In this document: positions 55,735 to 63,823 of the stretch, one piece after another
Layout of the letters: each line of letters starts with the position of its first letter
Position numbering within the stretch: the stretch's first letter is position 1
NCBI RefSeq assembly: GCF_002591895.1
Contig: NZ_NISX01000011.1
Span: 91,730-155,729 of the forward strand
DNA from: Lacimicrobium alkaliphilum
GTDB taxonomy: Bacteria > Pseudomonadota > Gammaproteobacteria > Enterobacterales > Alteromonadaceae
Direction: 5' to 3'
DNA: 64,000 bases
Position numbers and translations under genes: made by a program
Notes under the pieces: generated by a model
Told to the model about the DNA's origin: nothing
The model's database searches: none
The model's input: the letters and a program-made list of their open reading frames with translations, nothing else

Positions 55735-56452
55735 TTTGGTTACCTCCTGCTCTTGTGCTGGCTCTGACCAGATAAAAACATAAGGCACCGGATACAGCCG
55801 CCAGGGGGATCGCGGTATTGGTAAAGCCGTAAAGGGTAAGCAGCATGGCGACCATGATGGTGCAGCCCAGTGCGATGCACCAGATCACGGAGCTGAAACG
55901 TGGGGCTAACAGCACCAGAAACAGCGCCGGCAACGCAAAAGGCATAATCTCCCCCAGTAAAGGCCAAAGCCGGGTGAGCTCTTCACCTGCCACCGCCCCT
56001 AAGGCGGTGCCGGCAATCCAGCTAAACCAGGCCAGCAGCATGGCGCCGCTGTACCAGCCAATACGTTCAGAAACCGCTAACTTCGGCAGCCGCATCAATG
56101 CCAATGCAAAAATCTGATCGGTTAAACCGTGGCAGAGTAAAGGCGACCAGCGGCTTTTTGGCAAAAAAGGGGCCAGGCTTGGCCCGTAGACCACATGACG
56201 GGCATTAATCAGCAGGGTCATCAGCACCACCAGCCACCAGGGCGCCCCCGAAGCGACCATAGCCACAAACAAAAACTGCGAGGCACCGGCATAGATAAAA
56301 ATTGAGATAAGAACGGTTTGCCAGACACTGAAGCCCGCCTGTACCGCCACCATACCAAAAGAAATCGCCACCGGTATGTAACCACCCAGTAAGGGTAAGG
56401 CTTCACGTACCCCGCTAAGCCAGGCAGCCCCTTTGTCAGTTACCAGGCTCAT
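55727..56452 (-). CDS. azlC: AzlC-type amino acid exporter large subunit
   Basis: A 241-aa inner-membrane protein with seven or so hydrophobic segments and the family sequence G-Y-I-P-V-A-I-S-F-G-M-V-A near residue 24 and N-A-R-H-V-V-Y-G-P-S near 84. With AzlD it forms a two-subunit exporter. Its ATG overlaps the stop of the XRE-cupin regulator gene (ATGA), so the three genes form an operon. Confidence 0.93.
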   Translation of the reverse strand: MSLVTDKGAAWLSGVREALPLLGGYIPVAISFGMVAVQAGFSVWQTVLISIFIYAGASQFLFVAMVASGAPWWLVVLMTLLINARHVVYGPSLAPFLPKSRWSPLLCHGLTDQIFALALMRLPKLAVSERIGWYSGAMLLAWFSWIAGTALGAVAGEELTRLWPLLGEIMPFALPALFLVLLAPRFSSVIWCIALGCTIMVAMLLTLYGFTNTAIPLAAVSGALCFYLVRASTRAGGNQSG

Positions 56453-56979
56453 AGCTGCGCCTCTGTGGTGGCATAAACAATGGTTAACTGCGCCGTGGCC
56501 CGGGTGTCGGTAGTCTGGTAACTGTGCGGCTGATCGGCCGCAAAGTGATAGCTCTTCCCGGCAGTAAGCAGTTTGGTATTGTCAGGTGTGCCCACACTGA
56601 GCTGGCCGCTGATCACGGTGATAAACTCCGAGGTACCGGCTGAATGGGCTTCTGAGTGTCGCAACGTATGGGGAGCCAAAGACATCCAGTAGGCATCAAC
56701 CTGAGGATTATCTTTGCCCTGGTCAATCAGACGCACCTGAACGTTTTCGTCCCCCAGGGGCACACTGATGGGGGACACCAGATTACCAAAAGGCACATTT
56801 AACCTTACGGCAAGCCGCCAGATGGTGTCCAGCGTCGGATTCCCCTGCCCCTGCTCCAGGCGAGACAGGTTAGACTTGGCAATGCCGGCATCTGCGGCCA
56901 GCTGCGATAACGACAAACCGCTGGCAAGGCGCAAACTTTGCAAATGCCTGCCTAACGTAGCGAGTGTGTGCTTATCCAC
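56449..56979 (-). CDS. XRE-family regulator with C-terminal cupin domain
   Basis: A 176-aa regulator: N-terminal helix-turn-helix (L-S-Q-L-A-A-D-A-G-I-A-K-S-N-L-S-R-L-E-Q-G, split here across about residues 20-45) and a C-terminal cupin (about 105-170, H-S-A-G-T-S-E-F and Y-H-F-A-A-D-Q-P-H). Such proteins often control adjacent AzlCD or metabolic genes and bind small ligands through the cupin. A TTG is possible at 56982, but GGAG six bases before GTG 56979 favours the latter. The 44-bp double palindrome directly upstream is the likely autoregulatory operator. Confidence 0.9.
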   Translation of the reverse strand: MDKHTLATLGRHLQSLRLASGLSLSQLAADAGIAKSNLSRLEQGQGNPTLDTIWRLAVRLNVPFGNLVSPISVPLGDENVQVRLIDQGKDNPQVDAYWMSLAPHTLRHSEAHSAGTSEFITVISGQLSVGTPDNTKLLTAGKSYHFAADQPHSYQTTDTRATAQLTIVYATTEAQL

Positions 56980-56987
56980 CAAAGACT

Positions 56988-57031
56988 CCGGCTGTTCCTT
57001 ATATGGAACGTTCTATATAAGGAACAGCCGG
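56988..57031. promoter_or_regulatory. Double-palindrome operator of the XRE-cupin/azlCD operon
   Basis: Perfect 17-bp arms (CCGGCTGTTCCTTATAT at 56988-57004 and its complement at 57015-57031) surround a 10-base centre containing GAACGTTC. Read otherwise, it is two adjacent 16-bp sites, GTTCCTTATATGGAAC (56994-57009) and GTTCTATATAAGGAAC (57010-57025). It ends nine bases before the GTG of the regulator. Confidence 0.8.
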
Positions 57032-57045
57032 TTGTCAACCATAGC

Positions 57046-57083
57046 CTGAGTTTATTAGCTGCCTTGATCGGCTTTGTACAACT
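57046..57083 (+). pseudogene. Short relic resembling the 5' part of the 58705 nuclease gene
   Basis: This stretch matches 58750-58787 at about 33 of 38 positions, including a 16-base exact run. Translated, it gives P-E-F-I-S-C-L-D-R-L-C-T-T against S-E-F-I-S-C-L-D-K-L-C-T-T, and most differences are synonymous or conservative. The frame stops shortly after at 57093. No start codon or promoter for it is visible. Confidence 0.6.
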
Positions 57084-57157
57084 TGCGGATAGAGACTTAC
57101 AACCCTGCCCCTTTAACCGGTTGTTCGGATATTGTCTTGCCCACCCCCTTGAGATAT

Positions 57158-57180
57158 ATTCATATTTAACAAATATGAAT
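57158..57180. promoter_or_regulatory. Palindromic operator of the parDE operon
   Basis: Perfect 10-bp arms ATTCATATTT and AAATATGAAT with a three-base centre end 14 bases before the parD start. A typical place for autorepression by the antitoxin or toxin-antitoxin complex. Confidence 0.75.
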
Positions 57181-57194
57181 AGTTGAGGCGAACT

Positions 57195-57443
57195 ATGGCC
57201 ACTACCAGCTTAAGCCTGGGTGAGCACTGGGAGGTGTTCATCAAAAATGAAATAGCCAGCGGTCGTTACGGCTCCGCAAGCGAAGTCGTGCGTGATGCCC
57301 TGCGCGCGATGGAAGAACGTAAGAGCAAACTGGAAGCCTTGCGTTCACACCTGTCTGAAGGTGCTACCCAGGCTAAAAACGGAGAGGCTATTGATAACTT
57401 TTCTATGGACTCATTAATCAACGATTTGGATGCAGAATCCTGA
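57195..57443 (+). CDS. parD: ParD-type antitoxin
   Basis: An 82-aa ribbon-helix-helix protein: T-T-S-L-S-L-G-E-H-W-E at the start and Y-G-S-A-S-E-V-V-R-D-A-L-R near residues 24-36, as in ParD/CopG antitoxins, with a C-terminal toxin-binding tail. GAGG before ATG 57195 is preferred over the start 12 bases earlier. Its stop overlaps the parE ATG by one base. Confidence 0.92.
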   Translation: MATTSLSLGEHWEVFIKNEIASGRYGSASEVVRDALRAMEERKSKLEALRSHLSEGATQAKNGEAIDNFSMDSLINDLDAES

Positions 57444-57757
57444 TGGCGAAAAGCCCGGCTAAGAAGGTCAGAGTGACCCCTCGCGCCAGGGAAGACTTAA
57501 AGAATATCGGCCGATACACACAGCAAATATGGAGCAAAACTCAACGAAACCATTACTTAAAGCGTATTGAAGCGCGCTTTCATTGGCTTGCCCAAAACCC
57601 GTTAGCAGGAAAATACCGGGCAGATATTTGCCAAGGCTACTACAGCTTTCCCGAAGGCCTGCACGTGGTGTTCTACCTGATTGGCCCGCACTCTATTGAT
57701 ATCATCGGTGTTCCCCACAAAGAAATGGACATCATCAGTTACTTCCCGCATATCTGA
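57443..57757 (+). CDS. parE: ParE/RelE-family toxin
   Basis: A 104-aa toxin of the RelE/ParE superfamily: V-T-P-R-A-R-E-D-L-K-N-I, then Y-L-K-R-I near residue 41, N-P-L-A-G-K near 53 and a terminal beta-strand set with V-V-F-Y-L. ParE proteins act on DNA gyrase; RelE-like ones cleave mRNA. Pairing with a ParD antitoxin favours gyrase. TGATG overlap ensures coupled translation. Confidence 0.92.
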   Translation: MAKSPAKKVRVTPRAREDLKNIGRYTQQIWSKTQRNHYLKRIEARFHWLAQNPLAGKYRADICQGYYSFPEGLHVVFYLIGPHSIDIIGVPHKEMDIISYFPHI

Positions 57758-57966
57758 GTCCAAAGCAGAAAGCTTCAACACTAAAATTTTTCTGACGATT
57801 TAATTAACCCAACGTACGTTTTTGACGTGAATTGCTGAGACTGTGCATAGTGCAAGGCCTTGCTCCTGTGGATCCCCCTGCTCATAAAAAATAGACGTGT
57901 GTTTAAACTTTTTAGCCCTGAGGTTCGACTGAATAAAAAACCAAAGCGAAATCAGGAAAAGTAAAC

Positions 57967-58506
57967 ATGCACCAACTCATTAAAATCTCTGCCCTTATCT
58001 TATTGTCTGCCACTGTTGCCCAGGCAGCACCCGCCAAAGAAAGGCATGACGAATACAAAGTCAGAATCTATAACCATTGTCAGCTGGTGAGCGAACACAA
58101 GATGACGGCACAGCAAATAGCGGTGTACCAGCGCCTGATGCAGCATGAGCAGGCCATGCACAAACTTAAAAATCCAATAAAAGCCATCGAGCCCCAAATG
58201 GAGAAACTGACCGATCAGATTGAGAAAGTTTCTGAACTGGCGATCCAGGAAACAGACGAAACCATACACATCAACAAAAAGCATCTCAGACAACAGGAAC
58301 AAATTGCTCACCAAATTGAACAACTGGTAGCGCAACATCAGGCGGATTTTGATGCACTGGAACAACAGGGTGAAAAAATATCCGCCGTGGCGAATGAATT
58401 CGAACAGCAGATGAAGCCGTTAACCGAAGGCGTCGAACACGACAATATTCAGATCATTTCACCCGACAAAGCCCCTGAACCCTACCGTTGCTACAGCAGT
58501 TTATAA
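57967..58506 (+). CDS. Exported coiled-coil protein of unknown function
   Basis: A 179-aa protein not recognised as a known family. It has a signal peptide (cleaved near A-Q-A-A), a Cys at about residue 38 and another near the end (Y-R-C-Y-S-S-L), which could form a disulfide, and a long charged helical middle (about 45-160) rich in Gln, Glu and His, typical of a coiled coil. AGGAAAAG precedes the ATG. No link to the TA pair or the nuclease gene is evident except position. Confidence 0.7.
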   Translation: MHQLIKISALILLSATVAQAAPAKERHDEYKVRIYNHCQLVSEHKMTAQQIAVYQRLMQHEQAMHKLKNPIKAIEPQMEKLTDQIEKVSELAIQETDETIHINKKHLRQQEQIAHQIEQLVAQHQADFDALEQQGEKISAVANEFEQQMKPLTEGVEHDNIQIISPDKAPEPYRCYSSL

Positions 58507-58704
58507 TCCGGATATAAAAGGTTAGAAGATCAAGGCAGGCGGCACTCCAGTCCGCCTGACATTCCACTGATTTTCACCGCAACGGCGAAGTCGTTGAAAG
58601 CTCCCCACCGACCACACTCACTAAAACTTTGATATAAATAAATTTATTTTGTATGGTGGTTACTTCTTGGCCAAAGTGTCTGCCACAGCAGACTAGGACG
58701 TTTT

Positions 58705-60549
58705 ATGAAACTCAGCCAGGTGCTCTCCAGCATCAACCAGATTGAAAAATCTGAGTTTATTAGCTGTCTTGATAAGCTCTGTACTACAGCAGCCGAAACA
58801 GACAAGGTACTGGCCAAAAGCATTGAACGTATCGACGGCCAGATTAAGAACGCCTCAGGCAGTGAGATTACCCAACTTTTTAACGCTGTTTCCCAACATT
58901 TCAAAGCTTCGGTGAAAGAACAACTGGCCATGGCTGACGCGCAAATAGCGCTGCTGATTAATATTCTCTCCCGGGACGGCAACAGCATTGCCAGAACATC
59001 CTGGATTGAAACCCTCTACACTAAAGAATGGAATGCCCTGTCGGCCCTGGCAAAAGAGCTGTTGCAGGAAATAAAAAACGCCGAAGAAACCGAGCCGTTC
59101 AGTCGGGCAAATAGGCTGAGGATTTACCGCGATTGCCTGGATACTGCCTATTTCAACGATGAAAAGGCCAATCGTGAAGCAAAGATCACTGATGATGAGC
59201 GCAGCATCCTCAACGTGCTGGCTGACCGGCTGGAGATTTCCATAGATGAAGCGGCGGCCATCGAACATCTCTCCAATCCCATACCTAAAACCAAAGTCAT
59301 AGACGGGCTTAATACCCTGCGGGAAATGGGCGTGCTGTTTATCAATCGCAAACGCTCAGAAGTGCTGGTTGCCGATGAGGTGGTGAATATTCTCAATGAT
59401 ATTCAGCACAAAGAGCTGTCTGACAAACATGTACTGCGGATCTTACGAACCCTCTCAGATGCAGAACTGTCGAATATTCTTAAACGCTATGGGAAAAAGA
59501 TCAGAGGAGTAGACCGGGCCGATAAGATCAGCCAAATTATTCACTCCGGCATCGGCATTCGTCATATCTTATCCAGAGATATCTTCGCCGCCGAACAAAA
59601 CCAGAATGAACGTAAAGAAAGGCTCAAAACACTGATCACCGATCTCGGTATCAACGTCGATAAAATCGGCACGACTCTGGATGAACGTATCGATGTCATT
59701 ATTCAATCACTCAAAGGTGCCACCGAGCAGGAATTTAATACCCTCAGTGCCAGTGGCTTCAAGGATATGTGTACCACTTTGCTGCAACATATTCCCTCAC
59801 TGGATAAACAGCTGAAAAGGGAATACGAACTGGAAGAGCGGGACGAAATCGATACCGACAAACTCAGAGCTTTAAGTATCACACCGTTGGATATCCTGTT
59901 TCTGTTACCCAATGATGATATCAGGGCCGTCAGAGACAAACTTGGCCTGTCAAAGCGTGGCAATCCCCGTTTTGTGATCCTCGAAAGCTTCGCCAGCGCC
60001 AATGACAAACTGATTGAAAATTACGATGCACTGGCCCGCCGCGATCTCGCCGCGCTTAAAGAAGCAGGCGTAGAGATCCAGGAATCGGAAGTCGGTATCA
60101 GGTTCGAAGAAGTCACCAAAGCCATTTTCGAACAACTGGACCTGCTGGTAGACGAAGAACTGCGTAAAAGTATCAATACCACCAAGGATCAGGCCGACAT
60201 CATTATTTCTATCAGTGAAGATGATGTGATTATCGGTGAAGCCAAAACCTGCAAAAACGGCGACTTCGCCAAGTACTCGACCACTTCAAGGCAGGTTAAA
60301 GCCTACGCCACCCGCTGTGAAAACCAGGGCAAGCGTGTGGCCCAGGTACTGATCGTCGCCCCCACCTTCTCCAAAGACTTTGTTGAGTCGGCAGAAATGG
60401 ACACCGAAGTGAATATTTCCCTGCTCGAAGCCAGAGGCCTGAAACTGATATTGGATGCGTATAAATCCAGACGCAATCCCAAATTTTCACCCAAATTATT
60501 TACCAAGGGCGGACTGCTGAAAGCAGAGCTGATTGCGAAGAATATTTGA
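58705..60549 (+). CDS. Large protein with C-terminal PD-(D/E)XK nuclease domain
   Basis: A 614-aa protein not matched to a named family. An N-terminal helical part (about 1-150) is followed by a winged-helix-like region (about 155-230: I-L-N-V-L-A-D-R-L-E, then L-R-E-M-G-V-L-F-I-N-R-K), a SAP-like helical motif (about 250-285: L-S-D-A-E-L-S-N-I-L-K-R-Y-G), a long helical spacer, and a C-terminal nuclease fold (about 470-600). The catalytic set reads D498 then E512-A-K514, with an earlier acid in R-F-E-E-V-T-K. This resembles Mrr/restriction-type endonucleases, so a role in defence or DNA repair is inferred. AGGA precedes the ATG. Base composition is ordinary for the window. Confidence 0.75.
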   Translation: MKLSQVLSSINQIEKSEFISCLDKLCTTAAETDKVLAKSIERIDGQIKNASGSEITQLFNAVSQHFKASVKEQLAMADAQIALLINILSRDGNSIARTSWIETLYTKEWNALSALAKELLQEIKNAEETEPFSRANRLRIYRDCLDTAYFNDEKANREAKITDDERSILNVLADRLEISIDEAAAIEHLSNPIPKTKVIDGLNTLREMGVLFINRKRSEVLVADEVVNILNDIQHKELSDKHVLRILRTLSDAELSNILKRYGKKIRGVDRADKISQIIHSGIGIRHILSRDIFAAEQNQNERKERLKTLITDLGINVDKIGTTLDERIDVIIQSLKGATEQEFNTLSASGFKDMCTTLLQHIPSLDKQLKREYELEERDEIDTDKLRALSITPLDILFLLPNDDIRAVRDKLGLSKRGNPRFVILESFASANDKLIENYDALARRDLAALKEAGVEIQESEVGIRFEEVTKAIFEQLDLLVDEELRKSINTTKDQADIIISISEDDVIIGEAKTCKNGDFAKYSTTSRQVKAYATRCENQGKRVAQVLIVAPTFSKDFVESAEMDTEVNISLLEARGLKLILDAYKSRRNPKFSPKLFTKGGLLKAELIAKNI

Positions 60550-60851
60550 TAAGCCGCACCCATTAATTGGCAGGCTGTAGCCTTAGTGAGGTTTATGTAT
60601 AATAATTGACATAAATTTGGTGTATAAAATTAGAACTTTGGGTTGCTAACAAATTACTTTGGCGTGGATCAATATCATGGAGTATGGGAATTTTGATAGA
60701 TGCGGATGCCGATCTAATTGTTCCGACAATGAGCCGAATTGAAACATCCAGAATTTCTAGATTTATATAGTGCAACCAGCAGTTATACAACGATCAAACC
60801 CTATAGGGTATGCGCTGAACTTTACACCTTAAATCATTATTAGGCGAGAAG
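60550..60851. other. AT-rich gap before the ATPase gene
   Basis: The 302 bases between the nuclease and ATPase genes show many stops in all frames and no gene, terminator or clear operator. Base composition turns AT-rich from about 60590. A TTAGGC at 60841-60846 lies just before the ATPase start but no integron site could be drawn around it. Confidence 0.5.
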
Positions 60852-61874
60852 ATGATTAAAGAATTCAATTTTAAAAATTACGGTCCAATAACTAATGCCT
60901 GCGGCAATAATTTAGGGAAGATAAATCTCATTCTAGGAGCTAACAGCACAGGAAAGACATTTTTATTAAAGGCTCTATATAGTGCAATAAGAAGTCATGA
61001 GGAAGCTAACAAAGGTAACAGCAATGAAGATTTTTCTGAAGTACTAAGTGACAAACTCTACTGGACATTCCAGACGGAGAAAATCGGCGAAATTGTTACT
61101 AGAGGTGAAGGCAACAAACTTAATGCATCTATTTCTTTAGATGACAACAGCTCATTAGTATTTAGTTTCGGAAGAGATACTACAAAAAAAGTTACTCCTA
61201 CACACAATAACCTACAGAAGCGTGAGTCTAACTCAATCTTCCTACCACCTAAAGAGGTATTATCTTTAATTGATGTTATTTACAAGTCAGCCGTAGTTGA
61301 CAAACTATTTGGATTTGACGCGACTTACGTCGACCTTGTTACAGCCCTTAAAATACCAACTCAAAAGGGACGAAATTTAGACGCTTTTGCTGATTCTCGA
61401 AAGAAACTAGAGAAGATGTTTTCTGGGAAGGTAGAGTTTGATAATAAGAGTAATAGTTGGATTTATAAAAAAGGCAACAGTAAGTTCTCTATGATGATTA
61501 CTGCCGAAGGTGTGAAAAAGGTTGCCATTTTGGATACGCTCCTAGGCAACCGCTTTCTTGATAAAGGCTCGATTGTATTTATTGATGAGCCAGAGTCAGC
61601 TCTACATCCGATCGCAATTGTTGAGCTGTTGGATATAATTACAGTACTGGCGCAAGCTGGAATTCAATTTTTTCTTGCAACTCATTCCTATTATGTAATA
61701 AAGAAGCTAGCACTAATTGCAAATAAAAACTCATTAGAAGTTCCAACATTTATTGCTAACGATCAAGGAGAATGGAGTCAGAGTTGCTTATTGAAAGATG
61801 GCTTACCTGAAAATGAAATTATTAATGAGTCGATACGGCTTTTCGAGGAAGAGTTCGAGGGTAGTTTCAGATGA
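60852..61874 (+). CDS. AAA/ABC-type ATPase (AAA_15/AAA_21-like), possible defence protein
   Basis: A 340-aa SMC-like ATPase. It starts with F-N-F-K-N-Y-G-P-I, has Walker A G29-A-N-S-T-G-K-T36, a signature-like T-A-E-G-V-K-K near residue 217, Walker B I-V-F-I-D245-E246-P-E-S and a switch H278 in A-T-H-S-Y. Between them is a short helical insert with no nuclease motif. Proteins of this class power OLD/Gabija-, Septu-, and retron-type defence with a separate effector. Its last four bases overlap the start of the next gene (ATGA), so the two form a unit. Codon use and AT-richness differ from the flanks, suggesting transfer. Confidence 0.85.
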   Translation: MIKEFNFKNYGPITNACGNNLGKINLILGANSTGKTFLLKALYSAIRSHEEANKGNSNEDFSEVLSDKLYWTFQTEKIGEIVTRGEGNKLNASISLDDNSSLVFSFGRDTTKKVTPTHNNLQKRESNSIFLPPKEVLSLIDVIYKSAVVDKLFGFDATYVDLVTALKIPTQKGRNLDAFADSRKKLEKMFSGKVEFDNKSNSWIYKKGNSKFSMMITAEGVKKVAILDTLLGNRFLDKGSIVFIDEPESALHPIAIVELLDIITVLAQAGIQFFLATHSYYVIKKLALIANKNSLEVPTFIANDQGEWSQSCLLKDGLPENEIINESIRLFEEEFEGSFR

Positions 61875-62374
61875 TTGAAATAGTAGAATCAGGCATGACC
61901 TTTGGTCCTTTCCAGCCCCAGGACTTGTATCAAGTTGAAAAATCTGACTTTCTTCCGAGAAATGTTAAATCTGTGGAATTCATTTGGATTACTCCAGAAG
62001 ATAAGAAATTGCTATTTGTAGAAGCCAAATCCTCTTTTTCGAGTCCCGGTAACGTTAACGATTTTTCAAAAAATTTACAGAATGTATATATAAAAATGCT
62101 AGACAGCTTAATCTTATTGTCCACTTCAAAAATAGGTCGACATGCCGACCTACATAGAGACCTTCCTGATAAATTTCATCAGATAGACTGGAGCAGAATT
62201 GATATTCATTTCAGATTGGTTGTTCCAGAATTTAGAAAAGAGTGGTTGGGACCAATTACCGATGCTCTGCGTAGAGAAATGAAACATTTTTTGTCTTCGT
62301 TTAATATCTCTACACTTAATCTGAGAGTGATTAATCGAGAAATAGCATCGAAGGAAGGGCTATTAAGAACTTAA
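61871..62374 (+). CDS. Small partner protein with E-x-K (PD-(D/E)XK-like) motif
   Basis: A 167-aa protein of no recognised family, always-coupled by overlap to the ATPase gene. The segment V-E36-F-I-W-I-T, a turn, then L-L-F-V-E51-A-K53-S-S looks like the beta-hairpin core of PD-(D/E)XK nucleases, with Glu in place of the first Asp. It would be a candidate effector nuclease driven by the ATPase. The alternative is a structural partner with a chance motif; there is no His/Cys cluster. AT-rich like its neighbour. Confidence 0.65.
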   Translation: MIEIVESGMTFGPFQPQDLYQVEKSDFLPRNVKSVEFIWITPEDKKLLFVEAKSSFSSPGNVNDFSKNLQNVYIKMLDSLILLSTSKIGRHADLHRDLPDKFHQIDWSRIDIHFRLVVPEFRKEWLGPITDALRREMKHFLSSFNISTLNLRVINREIASKEGLLRT

Positions 62375-62450
62375 GTATGACTGAGTTCATACACAGGATA
62401 CTTGAAATATAATATCCATCCACCAACCTTATCCGCGTGAACTCAAGGAT

Positions 62451-62484
62451 AAAAAAAACCGCTATCCGTGGATAGCGGGTTTTT
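62451..62484 (-). terminator. Terminator of the gcvP remnant
   Basis: A perfect 9-bp stem (CCGCTATCC at 62459-62467, GGATAGCGG at 62470-62478) has an eight-base A-run on its left and a T-run on its right. On the minus strand it follows the gcvP fragment and ends in eight T; it also ends transcription from the ATPase unit. Confidence 0.88.
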
Positions 62485-62531
62485 AGTTTTACTCAATTTG
62501 CCTGGGAGCCGCAACCGGAGAGTTGCTTCGC

Positions 62532-62678
62532 CTACCGATAACTCTCCACACTAGGGCAGGAGCAGATCAGGTTTCTGTCGCCGTACACATCATCGATGCG
62601 GTTTACCGTGGGCCAGAATTTACTCTTGCCCACAAAGCCTACCGGATAGGCGGCGGTGTTGCGGCTGCAGCTATGCGC
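62532..62678 (-). pseudogene. gcvP: gcvP (glycine dehydrogenase) 3' fragment
   Basis: On the minus strand 49 codons including the stop read as the C-terminus of the glycine-cleavage P protein: [20 protein letters not shown] (61-2 residues before the stop, as in family), then S-C-P-S-V-E-S-Y-R and stop. The homology breaks at about 62678, where a stop enters the frame. The normal terminator is retained. This is a clean end fragment rather than a gene; the rest is not in the window up to 64000. Confidence 0.88.
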
Positions 62679-62851
62679 TCACTATCTTCAGTTCAACACT
62701 GCCCTCTTTGATTCGAATGGTTTCCCGAAGGTTGTGTGTCAGATTACTTTACAAAACTTAAGAAGCTATCGTTAAAATCCTAATAAAACAATCAGTTACA
62801 TACTGGCTTAACAATTGCTTGAAATGTACCTTTAATTATAAGGATAAAAAG

Positions 62852-63661
62852 ATGTTACTCCGATTAACCGCAATGTTTTTCTGCATGCTACCCACACTTT
62901 CACATGCTATTATTATTGAACTAGATTTAAACTCGGATACTTATTACCAATTTACTGAAAGAGATGAAAGTTCTACTATAATTAACCAAGAATACGTCAA
63001 CGTTACTTCTGAAAACTTTGTAAGTAACTTGGAAATTGATTTAGGCTCAGCAACAGGGCCAGTTGTACAAAGTATAGATGCTGGGCCTTATGTACAGCAC
63101 ACAACCAGAACAGATTATCACAATTATTCATTTGATATTTTTTCTCCTTTCTTGAGTGTATTTAGTCCATTTATTAGCGACGATATTTCAGATGATGTTG
63201 GTGCTTTAACCCCGAGCTCGTCTTATTTAGACTATTCAGTATTTTTTAATGAGACCATAGATCCCAATTATTTTGGCGGTAATGCGTCAATTAGGTTTGG
63301 ACAAAACCTCTACTATGAGACGTTTGACTCGTTAACAGGCACACATTATCGAGAATCTCTTTGGATGAGTGGAAGACTCTTCTTAACCAAGATTGAAAAT
63401 AAAGGTGAATATGATACTTATAGTCAACTAAGTTTAAATGAAGTGTTGGGTTATATTAATGGCAGCTTTATTCGTTGGAGCGCGAGCGTAAGCAATTTTC
63501 AGTACTGTGACACATCATGTCAGGAGCCATTTTTAGATCAAAACTATTTGGGCAATTCCTACGGAAACTCGACGCTTGTGCAAGTGAGCGAACCCTCTTC
63601 GATATTTATTTCTTTAATCACACTCCTTGGTTTTGTCACTATACGCCGACGCCTATCCTAA
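62852..63661 (+). CDS. PEP-CTERM sorting-signal protein
   Basis: A 269-aa exported protein: signal peptide (cleaved near S-H-A-I), a beta-rich, Ser/Asp/Tyr/Asn-rich body with a Cys pair (Y-C-D-T-S-C), and a C-terminal V-S-E-P-S-S motif, hydrophobic helix and R-R-R-L-S tail, which is the PEP-CTERM signal processed by exosortase. Such proteins go to the outer surface and often belong to exopolysaccharide systems. AAGGATAAAAAG before ATG 62852 fixes the start. Exosortase is not in the window. AT-rich, so probably acquired. Confidence 0.85.
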   Translation: MLLRLTAMFFCMLPTLSHAIIIELDLNSDTYYQFTERDESSTIINQEYVNVTSENFVSNLEIDLGSATGPVVQSIDAGPYVQHTTRTDYHNYSFDIFSPFLSVFSPFISDDISDDVGALTPSSSYLDYSVFFNETIDPNYFGGNASIRFGQNLYYETFDSLTGTHYRESLWMSGRLFLTKIENKGEYDTYSQLSLNEVLGYINGSFIRWSASVSNFQYCDTSCQEPFLDQNYLGNSYGNSTLVQVSEPSSIFISLITLLGFVTIRRRLS

Positions 63662-63785
63662 ATAATCACATCCAACTGCCAATTTGGTTAAGTTTAATTA
63701 TGCAATCTCGTATATGAGCTTAATTCGGATAAAGAAGCCAGCGTTGTTGATATACGAAAACCCTATATAATAACCAGACTTTATT

Positions 63786-63823
63786 AATAAAAACCCGCTA
63801 GCCTTAGCTAGCGGGTTTTTATT
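63786..63823 (+). terminator. Bidirectional terminator after the PEP-CTERM gene
   Basis: Seventeen-base arms (63786-63802 and 63807-63823, core CCCGCTAGC/GCTAGCGGG) with a four-base loop and A/T runs on both sides. The sequence from 63824 to the end holds no recognisable gene. Confidence 0.9.

Noticed and set aside
60641..60851. Possible integron attC site (GCTAAC and TTAGGC ends) before the ATPase gene
   Set aside because: Spacing is about 200 bases, core sites do not fit the consensus, and no internal complementary stem was found.
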